Notes under the pieces: generated by a model
What the model saw: the letters and a program-made list of their open reading frames with translations, nothing else
Told to the model about the DNA's origin: nothing
Databases searched by the model: none
Translations under genes and position numbers: made by a program
Part shown: positions 16,386-25,044 of the stretch, in pieces
Layout of the letters: the number at the start of each line of letters is the position of its first letter
Numbering within the stretch: position 1 is the first letter of the stretch
Assembly (NCBI GenBank): GCA_031279555.1
Contig: JAITIK010000079.1
Coordinates: 1-35,141, forward strand
DNA: 35,141 nucleotides
Source of the DNA: Treponema sp.
Lineage (GTDB): Bacteria; Spirochaetota; Spirochaetia; Treponematales; Breznakiellaceae
Reading direction: 5' to 3'

Positions 16386-18143
16386 CTACTTCCCATCCTC
16401 AGCTTTCTTTGATTTCAACAGATCGCCCAGCGTAATCCTTGATCCGTCTCCGGTGTCGGAAGACATATATTGAGACACCTCCTCCCGCTGTATCTTTCTT
16501 TGATAATCACGGATGGAGAACGCGGCTTTTTGTTTATCGGCCTGTATTTCAAGCACAACCGCTTTCACCATGTCGCCTATGTGGTACTTCTTCATGGCTT
16601 CATCAGGAGTTTCCCCGTTGTTTTCAGGCAAGTTAGACTTGTGAACAAGCCCTTCAATGCCGCCCGGCACTTTGACGAAGATGCCGAAATCGGTGATTGA
16701 GGAGACCACGCCCTCAATGTAGGATCCTTGCTTGTAGGTGGATGCAAACATCTTCCACGGATCTTCGGTAAGTTGTTTGACGCCAAGTCTGATATTGCGG
16801 TTGTCTTTTTCAAGCGCAATGACCATAACCTCAATTTCCTGCCCCACTTGCAGTTCGCTGCCCGGGCGTTTGACCTTCTTTGTCCATGAAATGTCGTCCG
16901 CATGAAGAAACCCGTCGATGCCTTCCTCAAGCTCAATAAACGCGCCCACATTGGTGAGCTTTACGACCTTTCTGACGAGCCGCGTACCCACCGGATATCG
17001 CTCGTGTACGGTCACCCACGGATTAGCCGTCACCTGTTTCAAACCAAGCGACACTCTGCCGGCCTGCAAATCGTATCCCAGAATCATGCACTCAACCATC
17101 GAGCCAATGCTCACCACATCTTCCGGCTTCTGGACTTTTTTCACCCAGGAAAATTCGGATATGTGCGCAAGCCCCTCAATGCCCTCTTCCAACTCAATGA
17201 ACGCGCCGAAATCGGTAATCTTGGTGACCTTGCCCTTCCTGATGTCGTTGACGTGGTACTTGTCCTCAAAATGAATCCACGGATCGTCAGTAAAATGCTT
17301 GATCGAAAGATTGATGCGTTTTTCATTGGGATCAAGCCGTATGACCTTGAGCTTGATTTCCTGTCCGCGCTTCACAAAGTCCTTGGGACGATTCACATGC
17401 CCCCAACTCATATCGTTAAGATGGAGAAGCCCGTCAAAACCGCCCAGATCAATGAATGCGCCAAATGAAGTGTAACTCTTCACCGTACCTATGACATCGC
17501 TTCCAATAGGCGTATTTTCAAAGAATGCATCCCGTTTTCTTTCTATATCTTCTTCCAGCCATTTGCGGCGATTTACCACAATATTCTGCTTGCCGTCCGA
17601 ATACAGCCTTTCGACATAGACAGGGGTCTTTATGCCGAGCAATTTTTCCGGCTTGTCAACCTTCTGTATATCGGACTGGCTTATGGGAAGAAACGCGCGC
17701 GTATCGCAACCGAGGTTGAAGTCATATCCGCCCTTGATCTGCTTTTCAATGACGCCCTCAACCGGCGTATGATCCTGAAACGCCTGCCGGAGATTCTTCC
17801 AAAACAATTTAACATCGGCCTTTTGTTTGGAAACAATCACTTCCCCGCGCTTATTCTCTTTCATAACGAGAACAACCCACACCTTGTCCCCAATATTGGG
17901 AACTTCGGAAAATTCCGTTCTCGGTATCTTACCCTCGGATTTGAGGTTCACATCGACAAAAACCTGATCATCTCTAATTTGAACGACCGAGCCTTCTACG
18001 AGTTGCCCCTCCTCCGCTGAATCAAGGGACTTAAGATACTCCTCCTGTAACTGCGTCTGGATGTTGGCATCGTTCTTTCTACCACCATCCACCGGCCCTG
18101 TGTCCGACGGACCGAATTCCGTTCCCACTTCCACCTTATCCAT
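16386..18143 (-). CDS. rpsA: 30S ribosomal protein S1
   Basis: S1 binds mRNA on the 30S subunit and helps initiation. The 585-residue protein has six S1/OB repeats; those with the clearest signature read SFGAFIDL, DFGAFIEL, NVGAFIEL and DFGIFVKV, in the third to sixth repeats. The N-terminus is an acidic lead of about 40 residues. The ATG at 18143 lies inside the end of cmk (8-nt overlap), preceded by AAGGA 7 nt upstream. The cmk-rpsA order is widely conserved in bacteria. Confidence 0.96.
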   Translation of the reverse strand: MDKVEVGTEFGPSDTGPVDGGRKNDANIQTQLQEEYLKSLDSAEEGQLVEGSVVQIRDDQVFVDVNLKSEGKIPRTEFSEVPNIGDKVWVVLVMKENKRGEVIVSKQKADVKLFWKNLRQAFQDHTPVEGVIEKQIKGGYDFNLGCDTRAFLPISQSDIQKVDKPEKLLGIKTPVYVERLYSDGKQNIVVNRRKWLEEDIERKRDAFFENTPIGSDVIGTVKSYTSFGAFIDLGGFDGLLHLNDMSWGHVNRPKDFVKRGQEIKLKVIRLDPNEKRINLSIKHFTDDPWIHFEDKYHVNDIRKGKVTKITDFGAFIELEEGIEGLAHISEFSWVKKVQKPEDVVSIGSMVECMILGYDLQAGRVSLGLKQVTANPWVTVHERYPVGTRLVRKVVKLTNVGAFIELEEGIDGFLHADDISWTKKVKRPGSELQVGQEIEVMVIALEKDNRNIRLGVKQLTEDPWKMFASTYKQGSYIEGVVSSITDFGIFVKVPGGIEGLVHKSNLPENNGETPDEAMKKYHIGDMVKAVVLEIQADKQKAAFSIRDYQRKIQREEVSQYMSSDTGDGSRITLGDLLKSKKAEDGK

Positions 18144-18792
18144 GTTTGATCCTTGTTATATTGATATTTTCTATTAATATTGCATAAGTTTGCTCAATGG
18201 TCAAGAGTGAAGTGTCGAAAACCTTCACTCCGTCAGCGATCTTCAAACTGCCTTCCCGTTTATTTTTATCGATCTCGTCCCGTTCCGCTATCGCCTTTTT
18301 GATCTCCTCAAGTGAGAGGCCGGAAACGCCCTGTTCAAAACGCCGTTTCGCCCGCTCCTCAACCGAAGCGTCAAGGTAAAACCGGTGTTCAGCATCCGGA
18401 AAAACAACGGTGGTCATATCCCTGCCCTCGACAATAATGTCAAGGTTCCCCGCTATTCTCCTGATTAAGCCATTGACCACATGACGAACAGCAACTATAC
18501 CGGACAAGGGAGCGCACTTCCAGTCGATCTCATCCGTGTGGAGAAGGGGGCCGACATTTTCTCCATTGAGGTACACCTGCCCGTCGCGGTACTCAATACC
18601 CGCGCTCCGCGCGTAGGCGATACACGATTCGGCGTTGTCCTCAGCTATGCGGACTCCGTTTCGCAAGCAACCCAACGTAATCGCCCGATAAAGATTCCCC
18701 GAATTGATATAGGTAAACCCAATCCGATCCGCAAGAAGCTGCGCTATAGTACTCTTTCCGGCGCCGGCAGGTCCGTCAATGGCAATTACCAT
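18136..18792 (-). CDS. cmk: Cytidylate kinase
   Basis: Cmk phosphorylates CMP and dCMP with ATP. The 218-residue protein has the P-loop GPAGAGKS (7-14), the NSGNLYRA nucleotide-binding motif, VEGRDMTTVVFPDA, and the lid segment AERDEIDKNKREG. It overlaps rpsA by 8 nt and is the first gene of the minus-strand run. Upstream on the minus strand there is a GATAAT only a few nt before the ATG, but no well-spaced -35 box, so I did not annotate a promoter. Confidence 0.96.
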   Translation of the reverse strand: MVIAIDGPAGAGKSTIAQLLADRIGFTYINSGNLYRAITLGCLRNGVRIAEDNAESCIAYARSAGIEYRDGQVYLNGENVGPLLHTDEIDWKCAPLSGIVAVRHVVNGLIRRIAGNLDIIVEGRDMTTVVFPDAEHRFYLDASVEERAKRRFEQGVSGLSLEEIKKAIAERDEIDKNKREGSLKIADGVKVFDTSLLTIEQTYAILIENINITRIKHG

Positions 18793-18938
18793 GCCATTAT
18801 CGTAACAACAATAAAAAAAAATATCAAGTATACCCCGCTCAAAAACAACGGTTTGGAAATGGATTTGGGAGAATTTTATATAAAAAGTAAAAAGAGGCCG
18901 TTTTCCAGTCCGCCCGCAAACGCGGCTAGGGCGCGTCT

Positions 18939-19229
18939 TTACAGCGCTATTGAGCGGCTCACCTCAACGGGAAAAACGCCGAAAAGCCTGTCGAGTTGCG
19001 ACGAGACCGTATAGGAGGCGCCGGCCGTTTTATTGTAGACATCCACGACGACGCCCATCTCCTCGGGATCTTTCGAATAAATGGCCGATGAATACGCGGC
19101 GCGAAACAGCCCTTTTTCCGCGAGTTCCCGCGTCGAGAGCGCGCCATACTTCAAGAGCGCCTGTTTGTCAACGACGGCGGCTGGTCCGTCATACCCAATG
19201 GTAAACACAAAATTTTCACGTGACAGCAT
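18939..19229 (-). CDS. Small conserved-looking protein of unknown function
   Basis: A 96-residue soluble protein from an ATG at 19229, with GGAA a few nt upstream. The sequence is compact and gene-like (FTIGYDGPAAVVDKQALLKY at residues 9-28, then LSTRELAEKGLFRAAY) and has no signal peptide or helix-turn-helix that I can name. It lies 146 nt upstream of cmk on the same strand, so it may be transcribed with it. A TATAAT at 19275-19280 (minus strand) could be its -10 box, without a good -35. Confidence 0.65.
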   Translation of the reverse strand: MLSRENFVFTIGYDGPAAVVDKQALLKYGALSTRELAEKGLFRAAYSSAIYSKDPEEMGVVVDVYNKTAGASYTVSSQLDRLFGVFPVEVSRSIAL

Positions 19230-19291
19230 GTTCCATTCCGTTTATAGATTCAACGCCCTACGCCAGCGGCGTTTCTATTATAAGAGGATAC

Positions 19292-19311
19292 TCCAAAACT
19301 TAGCTTTTGGA
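19292..19311. repeat. Short stem-loop, CCAAAA/TTTTGG type
   Basis: TCCAAAA (19292-19298) and TTTTGGA (19305-19311) pair around CTTAGC. It resembles the stem cores at 11675 and 26791 and may be a member of a small interspersed hairpin group. Confidence 0.4.
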
Positions 19312-19396
19312 ATGAGTTTAATATAATAAAATCTGGTAAAACAGGCAATAGCGTATTGGAATTCGCTTTGAACCGCACAATTTTTTCTCCACCCGC

Positions 19397-19425
19397 TTGA
19401 CATTTTTTTTTCTATACGCTATGAT
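19397..19425 (+). promoter_or_regulatory. Strong promoter of the tRNA-Gln/tRNA-Glu pair
   Basis: A perfect TTGACA (19397-19402), a 17-nt T-rich spacer, and TATGAT (19420-19425). The start site near 19432 leaves a short leader before the first tRNA. Confidence 0.8.
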
Positions 19426-19464
19426 CTTTTCAACTTGGCAAAGCGGGATCCCAATCCCATCCAT

Positions 19465-19535
19465 TCCCCGGTTGTGTAATGGCAGCACCGCAGACTCTGG
19501 ATCTGCTTGTGGGGGTTCAAATCCTCCCTGGGGAA
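19465..19535 (+). tRNA. tRNA-Gln (anticodon CTG)
   Basis: The cloverleaf folds with acceptor TCCCCGG/CTGGGGA, a D-arm GTG/CAC, anticodon stem GCAGA/TCTGC around the loop CTCTGGA (anticodon CTG at 19497-19499, reading CAG), and a T-arm GGGGG-TTCAAAT-CCTCC. The discriminator is A. CCA is not encoded. It shares a promoter with the tRNA-Glu 46 nt downstream. Confidence 0.93.
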
Positions 19536-19581
19536 CGAAAGACTTGAATTCGTGTGGTTTTCCATGTAACAACATTGAAAC

Positions 19582-19653
19582 GGCCCCTTCGTCTATCGGT
19601 TAGGACATGAGATTCTCAATCTTAAAAGAGGAGTTCGATTCTCCTAGGGGCTA
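19582..19653 (+). tRNA. tRNA-Glu (anticodon CTC)
   Basis: Acceptor GGCCCCT pairs with AGGGGCT (first pair G-U). The anticodon stem TGAGA/TCTTA encloses TTCTCAA, giving anticodon CTC (reads GAG). The T-arm is AGGAG-TTCGATT-CTCCT. CCA is not encoded. A T-rich stretch follows at 19654. Confidence 0.93.
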
Positions 19654-19782
19654 ATTTTTCCATAATATCCTTTTTTACGTTGTCGTCTTCCGAATTAATT
19701 CTCGTGGAGGCAGTTGGAGCCGCCAATGTATTGGTTTTCGGGATGTCATCTCCTTTCCCCATGAAAAATAGGCGAGACTCTC

Positions 19783-19811
19783 TTGACTATAATAGGATGA
19801 ATGCTTATAGT
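19783..19811 (+). promoter_or_regulatory. Promoter of the 19818 gene
   Basis: TTGACT (19783-19788), a 17-nt spacer and TATAGT (19806-19811). The ATG at 19818 is 6 nt after the -10 box, at the expected start site, implying a leaderless transcript. If translation instead begins at an earlier in-frame ATG, this would not be its promoter. Confidence 0.6.
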
Positions 19812-19817
19812 AAAACT

Positions 19818-21605
19818 ATGAATGAAAATAGGCAATTTAACAAACTGGCGTTCGAGTTGTCCGTAGAGGAGCGGAATGAACTTCTTAAAAAGCTGGCCGG
19901 TCAATCAACGTTCTCTCATGAATCTCTCTATGATGACAATAAAGTTGAATCTCCAGCTAAAACAATAGAAGCGCAATATCAAACATTGCCGTGGTATGAA
20001 CGTCTTTTACTGTTTATATTAAGTTTCTTCAAAAGCAAGTCCGCGATAAAAGTCTACGAAGACAGGCTCATTTCAAAAATAGGGCAAGAGATAGAAACCA
20101 AATTTCCCGGCTATTTCAATTACCGGAACCTCCAGTTGCTTCCGCTTTTCCACAAAGCGCTTACGGATCTCAAAATCAGCGTACGGTTTTTTAAAGACGC
20201 CCTTGACGCGGGACTCAATAAGGACAAGGGCGCTTTTTATGCGTTCCTTGGTTCTTTGGAGATGGGCGATGTCAATAAAAGGCTGGAACAAGAGATAACG
20301 CCCATAGAAATCTCCTCCAAACATCCTGGAAAGAACGAGTCGGATCTCAGGCAGATAGCTATGGGTTTAATGGAAGACGCTTTTTCGGCCATCAATGAGG
20401 ATGAGCGAAATGCAATGTACCAACACGCCCGTGTGTTGAGTTGCCTTAAAGAGTTGTCTTTTTTCCTGTTTGATCGGATTCTCTACGCCTTTGCAAATGA
20501 TCCGGCTTTGGGAGGCATGACTTGTTCCGTAAGCGTCGTGAGAGATCAACTCGCAACGTTGAATAATATCCTGTATTCCCTTAAAACGCCTCCGTCAATA
20601 TCCCTGCTTGAAGCGTTGTTTATTTTTGTTTTGCAGGAAAAAGCGGGTAATGAAGCTATTGACATACAAAATGAAAGCAAAATGCTCCTGTCCTCAGCGG
20701 AAAATTCTCTGGCGGCTATCCGTGAATTCAACAAAACTGTTCTTTTGACCCTGATTCTCAAAGTGGCTAACCGGAATACGGCTTTCGGTCCGTCCGCGAG
20801 GAGCGGCGGTGAAGACTGGATTACGGTGTACCGCGACTATTGGAAGCAGCGCATAGAAGAATTGTTTGATGATTATACGAAGGCAAAGCGTCAGCAGGAG
20901 TTATTCGCCTCTTTCAGTTCCTTCCTGAAAGGAGCGGCGCTCAAAACTTTGGATTACACGAAATCGGAAGGCAATCCAGACGGAATTCCGATACGAGGGG
21001 ACTACACGCTTGCATTTCTTCTGACGTTCCATTCGGTTGTTTTTATGGCCGATGTCAACAAGGCGCTTCGTCCCATCTTGCTTGAAGGGGAATTTCCCAA
21101 GCGGGAAAACAGGATACTGTTTACGGAAAGCTACAATGATCTTATGAAACTTGATGAGGATATCAAGCGATTTGATGTGGAAATTTCGCCAAATGGGGAA
21201 ATTGGAAAACAGTATGCCATTGCTATGGCGGATATGTCGTTTACAAACAAGCGGCGCAAAGTACATGTCGTGATTGAAGCGGCGAATGAAACAGTGATTG
21301 AGATCGTAAACAGGGCAAAAAAAGCGCTTGAAAATATACTCATTGTCTTGCAAAGCATTACCAGAAAAGAGCCGGACGGCAAAAACGAGATACTTTCCAA
21401 TATATACAAATTCACGGGAAAACCGCTGACAACGACGGTTTTGAGCACATCCGCAACTGCCGTATCGACGACATCCACTCTTACGCCAAAAGGCGTAGCC
21501 TTCTTTAACGGCATCAATGACGCCATACAAAATTTGCGGCAAGCTTTGCATATTCTTGACAATATTGAAACGCTGAACTTGGGATCATGCAAAGAAAGAA
21601 CATAA
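19818..21605 (+). CDS. Spirochete-type protein of unknown function
   Basis: From the ATG at 19818 this is a 595-residue protein. The frame is open upstream to 19680, but that part contains the promoter. It has no signal peptide. An early hydrophobic segment (WYERLLLFILSFF, about 60-72) looks amphipathic or membrane-associated, and the rest is rich in long helices (ITPIEISSKHPGKNESDLRQ, then IAMGLMEDAF). The C-terminal 60 residues contain a Thr/Ser-rich stretch. It resembles large helical proteins of unknown function in spirochetes (possibly the DUF5312 group), from memory only. It overlaps the YfiH-family gene by 19 nt, the first link of a three-gene overlapping run ending in argS. Confidence 0.8.
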   Translation: MNENRQFNKLAFELSVEERNELLKKLAGQSTFSHESLYDDNKVESPAKTIEAQYQTLPWYERLLLFILSFFKSKSAIKVYEDRLISKIGQEIETKFPGYFNYRNLQLLPLFHKALTDLKISVRFFKDALDAGLNKDKGAFYAFLGSLEMGDVNKRLEQEITPIEISSKHPGKNESDLRQIAMGLMEDAFSAINEDERNAMYQHARVLSCLKELSFFLFDRILYAFANDPALGGMTCSVSVVRDQLATLNNILYSLKTPPSISLLEALFIFVLQEKAGNEAIDIQNESKMLLSSAENSLAAIREFNKTVLLTLILKVANRNTAFGPSARSGGEDWITVYRDYWKQRIEELFDDYTKAKRQQELFASFSSFLKGAALKTLDYTKSEGNPDGIPIRGDYTLAFLLTFHSVVFMADVNKALRPILLEGEFPKRENRILFTESYNDLMKLDEDIKRFDVEISPNGEIGKQYAIAMADMSFTNKRRKVHVVIEAANETVIEIVNRAKKALENILIVLQSITRKEPDGKNEILSNIYKFTGKPLTTTVLSTSATAVSTTSTLTPKGVAFFNGINDAIQNLRQALHILDNIETLNLGSCKERT

Positions 21606-22408
21606 TCGCCGTTTTGCGTCCATTCTCTCTTTCTGATATGCATGATGATGCGTTTTTTTTCTCGTTCTTCTTTGATGGCAAACCAATCGCCGACATTTCA
21701 TGCGGCGACATTTCATGCGCGCTTTCCGCCCGCAATGCAGGCGACATGGATGTACGGGAAACCGAACGCAGAAACGCCTTTCTACAACGAATAGGCGTCG
21801 ATCCCACAAAGACATACGCCTGTTCGCAGACTCATTCGCACAATGTCGCCTTTGCTGACTGCGGTCATTCCGGCGGAATCCTGTATGATGCGGACGGACT
21901 TGCAAGCGGCGCGTCCGACGGCGCGGTTAATATGTATCTTTCGGTTACTGTGGCTGATTGCCTTCCGGTGTATATGTTCGACATGGAGACTGGCGCTTTC
22001 AGCGTTGTTCATTCGGGATGGAAAGGAACCGGAATTGTGTTGAACGCGCTTAAAAGCATGAACGTGGATGCGCATCCTGAAACGGTATGCGCGGTATTGG
22101 GTCCCTGTATATGCGGGGATTGTTACCATGTTGATGAGGATCGGCGGCGTGTTTTTGAGGCGCAATTTGGCTGTGAGGCGCGCGGCTCGTCCGTCGAATA
22201 CCCGCTTGGCGGCGTGGTAAAGGGCGATTGCCTTGACTTGAAGGCGGCGAACGCGGCGCTTCTGGCAAACGCCGGCGTACGGAACATCGCGTATTGTGAA
22301 AACTGTACATTCACCGATGAACGGCTCGGTTCTTTCCGCCGTGAAGGGAAGAATTTTACCAAAATGATGGCGGTGATAGGAAGGGGTTGTCATGTTCATG
22401 CATTATAA
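21587..22408 (+). CDS. YfiH/LACC1-family purine nucleoside phosphorylase-like enzyme
   Basis: Members of this family (older name: multicopper polyphenol oxidase, YfiH/YlmD) bind zinc and act on purine nucleosides. The 273-residue protein keeps the metal-site residues: H83 in QTHS, C125 in VADC, and H142 in VHSGWKG. The C-terminus contains the family's FTDERLGSFRREG-like motif. The ATG at 21587 lies inside the upstream gene (19-nt overlap) with only GGGA as a weak ribosome-binding site; an ATG at 21638 is a possible alternative. It overlaps argS by 17 nt. Confidence 0.88.
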   Translation: MQRKNIIAVLRPFSLSDMHDDAFFFSFFFDGKPIADISCGDISCALSARNAGDMDVRETERRNAFLQRIGVDPTKTYACSQTHSHNVAFADCGHSGGILYDADGLASGASDGAVNMYLSVTVADCLPVYMFDMETGAFSVVHSGWKGTGIVLNALKSMNVDAHPETVCAVLGPCICGDCYHVDEDRRRVFEAQFGCEARGSSVEYPLGGVVKGDCLDLKAANAALLANAGVRNIAYCENCTFTDERLGSFRREGKNFTKMMAVIGRGCHVHAL

Positions 22409-24155
22409 AGAAATATGGAAACAAAAAATTGCGGATGCAATCAACGCGCTGCTTGCGGAAAACGGCCTGCCGGAAACGGTCGCCGTGTCCGGCGTAGTCG
22501 CGGAAATTCCGCCCCAACCCGATATGGGCGATCTCGGCTTTCCCATGTTCGCGTACGCGAAGATACTGCGCAAGGCGCCGCCGCAGATAGCGCAAGCCGT
22601 ACGTGAGAAACTCGACTCCAGCGCCGGCTCAGGAGTCGCCAAGTACATGGGACCCTATGTGAACGTCTTTCTTGAGCGCGCTGAGACTGTTCGTGAACTG
22701 CTCAAAGAGGCCGCTTTGGGGGAAAAAGGGGGCTTCGGCAAGCCGGGATCGCTTAAAGGCGTACGGATAATGGTGGAGTTTTCCAGCCCCAACACCAACA
22801 AACCCCTGCATTTGGGGCACTTGCGCAACGACATACTGGGAGAAAGCATATCCCGCATCTTGGCGGTGTGCGGAGCGGATGTCCGCAAGGTGTGCATCAT
22901 CAACGACCGGGGCGTACATATTTGCAAATCCATGCTGGCGTATCAAACGTACGGCAACGGCGCAACCCCGGAAAGCGAACGCATCAAAAGCGATCACTTT
23001 GTGGGAAAGTGGTATGTACGGTTTAATCAGATGAGCAAGGAAGATCCCAGCGTTGAGGAAAAGGCTCAGGACATGTTGCGCAAGTGGGAGTCGGGCGATG
23101 AGGAAACAAGGTATCTGTGGAAAAAAATGAACGAATGGGCTATCAAAGGCATGAAGGAAACCTACAGGCGTACTGGCGTTTCTTTTGACGCCTACTACTT
23201 CGAGAGCAAGACCTATGCGCTTGGCAAAGGCGAAATTGCGAAAGGGCTGGAGAAAGGCGTTTTCTACAAGGCTGACGACGGAGCTGTTATGGTAGACCTC
23301 TCCGCAGAAGGACTTGGCGAAAAGGCGCTGTTGCGCAAGGACGGCACGTCCATTTACATCACCCAAGACATTGGCACCGCAATTTTCAGGCATGAAGACT
23401 GGGCTTTTGACCGCCTTATCTATGTGGTGGGATCGGAGCAACAACACCATTTCAAGGCGCTTTTCAGCATCTTGCATAAACTGGGATACGAATGGGCGAA
23501 AAACCTGCGCCATTTAAGCTATGGCATGGTGAATCTACCCGAAGGCAAGATGAAAAGCCGTGAAGGTACAGTTGTTGACGCGGACAATCTTCTTGACAGC
23601 CTGAAAGAAATGGCTCTTCAGGAAATAAAAGGGAAGGAACGGGAAGAGGCGGTCGGCAATCCTGATGAAATTGCCGAAAAAGTAGCTCTGGGCGCGTTGC
23701 ACTACTACCTTTTGCAGGTGGGCGCCGCAAAAGACATGCTTTTTAATCCGAAAGAATCACTCTCTTTTAATGGCGACACGGGTCCCTACCTCCAATATAT
23801 GGGGGCGCGAATATCGTCGATGTTGCGCAAAGCCTCGCTCAAAGACGGCGCACTGACGTATCCGGCGATAAAGCCGGAACTGCTTTCAGGAGACGCCGAA
23901 TGGGATGTCGTCAAAACCCTCTTCGACTACAACAACGCAATAGCCGACGCGGCGGAAAAAATGGACAGCTCTCTCGTCGCGGCGTATGCGTACTCCCTCT
24001 CAAAGGCGTTCAGCAGATTCTACCATGACTGCCCCATCTTAAACGCGGAAAACCCCGATCTCGCCGCGGCGCGTCTCGCGTTGAGCGAAGCGGCGCTCTT
24101 TGTGCTGAAAGATGCGTTGCGACTCGTGGGCATACCGTTTCTGGATGTGATGTGA
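22392..24155 (+). CDS. argS: Arginyl-tRNA synthetase
   Basis: ArgS charges tRNA-Arg. The 587-residue class I synthetase has the N-terminal additional domain (1-115), EFSSPNTNKPLHLGHLRND with the HIGH variant HLGH (140-143), the KMSKS-equivalent KMKSR (about 386-390), and the anticodon-binding C-terminal domain ending at a Met. The ATG at 22392 is preceded by GGAAGGGG with 5 nt spacing, inside the end of the YfiH-family gene; a second in-frame ATG is 6 nt later. It is the last gene of the overlapping plus-strand run. Confidence 0.97.
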   Translation: MFMHYKEIWKQKIADAINALLAENGLPETVAVSGVVAEIPPQPDMGDLGFPMFAYAKILRKAPPQIAQAVREKLDSSAGSGVAKYMGPYVNVFLERAETVRELLKEAALGEKGGFGKPGSLKGVRIMVEFSSPNTNKPLHLGHLRNDILGESISRILAVCGADVRKVCIINDRGVHICKSMLAYQTYGNGATPESERIKSDHFVGKWYVRFNQMSKEDPSVEEKAQDMLRKWESGDEETRYLWKKMNEWAIKGMKETYRRTGVSFDAYYFESKTYALGKGEIAKGLEKGVFYKADDGAVMVDLSAEGLGEKALLRKDGTSIYITQDIGTAIFRHEDWAFDRLIYVVGSEQQHHFKALFSILHKLGYEWAKNLRHLSYGMVNLPEGKMKSREGTVVDADNLLDSLKEMALQEIKGKEREEAVGNPDEIAEKVALGALHYYLLQVGAAKDMLFNPKESLSFNGDTGPYLQYMGARISSMLRKASLKDGALTYPAIKPELLSGDAEWDVVKTLFDYNNAIADAAEKMDSSLVAAYAYSLSKAFSRFYHDCPILNAENPDLAAARLALSEAALFVLKDALRLVGIPFLDVM

Positions 24156-24172
24156 AAACGGCGGACGACAGG

Positions 24173-24187
24173 ACGAGAGGCTCTCGT
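24173..24187. other. Perfect short palindrome after argS
   Basis: ACGAGAG and CTCTCGT flank a single G, 17 nt after the argS stop. No T-run follows, so it is at best a weak terminator. Confidence 0.35.
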
Positions 24188-24227
24188 GGCGACTGTTCGT
24201 GTCCCGTGTTGCAAAAGCGGCTGTTTT

Positions 24228-24945
24228 TCAGCCTTCAGCCAGCGGCCGCTTCAGCCGACTCCATGGCGGCGATATCCGCTTCCGCAAGGCCGGCCATGCT
24301 TCCGGTCGTGGACCAGAGCGCATCCGCCTTTCGCACCCAGCCCGCCAATACTTGAGGCATTCGGGGTACGCCATGTAGTGTTTATATATTTTGGCGCCGA
24401 TCCCCGCCGCCAGGCGGGAAAGGCTCTTCCATGACAATCTCCCTTCTTTTTTTTATCGTCATCCTCAAAGATGATGGATTTTTCAAACTCGCAGTCGTTT
24501 TCTTCGGGCGTACAGGAAACCGCGTCTGAAAGCACGGCGAGATTTTGGGCAAAGAGCGCGACTTGGACTTTTACGTACCGGACATTCACGCCTCGCGCCG
24601 CCTCTTGTACGGGATAGGCGCCGTCTTTCATCGCCTTGCCGAATTCTTCCGCTGCGGTGGAGCAGAGGAGCCATGTACCCCCTCCCCGCTCCACGAGTTT
24701 GTTAGGCAGGCTGCGGCTCCCAAAACGACAAACCTTCCCGCGACAAAGCTGTAGAGCGGACGGTGGTAAGGGGCGCCGCTCTGTTCTATGCGATCCAATT
24801 CGTGATTCGGCAATTTTACCTTGCTGGCAAAGCGGTTGAAACAGCGATCCGCATAATCAAATGAGAGATTGGCGCCCACGCCAAAAATCGCGCCGGTGCC
24901 GCGCTATCGGATGTTTAGTTCAAAATTTGCGCCTGTGTATCGCAT
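24228..24945 (-). pseudogene. Broken gene of unknown function (nonsense codon and two frameshifts)
   Basis: Reading minus-strand DNA, an ATG at 24945 follows ATAAGGAAA. Thirteen codons later there is an in-frame TAG (24906-24904), after which the same frame continues (GTGAIFGVGANLSFDYADR). A shift near 24700 moves to a second frame (ERGGGTWLLCSTAAEEFGKA, on to FEKSIIFEDDD). A shift at the A-run near 24455 moves to a third (LSRLAAGIGAKIYKHYMAYP, then ECLKYW, and a stop at 24228). The pieces are in order and protein-like, so this is a decayed gene. I do not recognise the family. It fills the gap between argS and the DHH phosphoesterase gene. Confidence 0.6.
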
Positions 24946-25044
24946 TTTCCTTATAAAAACTGCGTTTTCACAGCCATAAGACGAGGAATTTGCGGGGTTT
25001 AGGAGAGAAACGATAGAGTCGTTGGACAAGTCCAAAGCAAAAAA

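Noticed and set aside
18793-18830. Promoter of cmk from GATAAT near 18796-18801
   Set aside because: The nearest TTGATA is 20 nt away and the -10 is only 3 nt from the ATG, so the fit is too poor to annotate.
20901-21643. Minus-strand frames opposite the 19818 gene
   Set aside because: They are antisense shadows without start signals or recognisable motifs.
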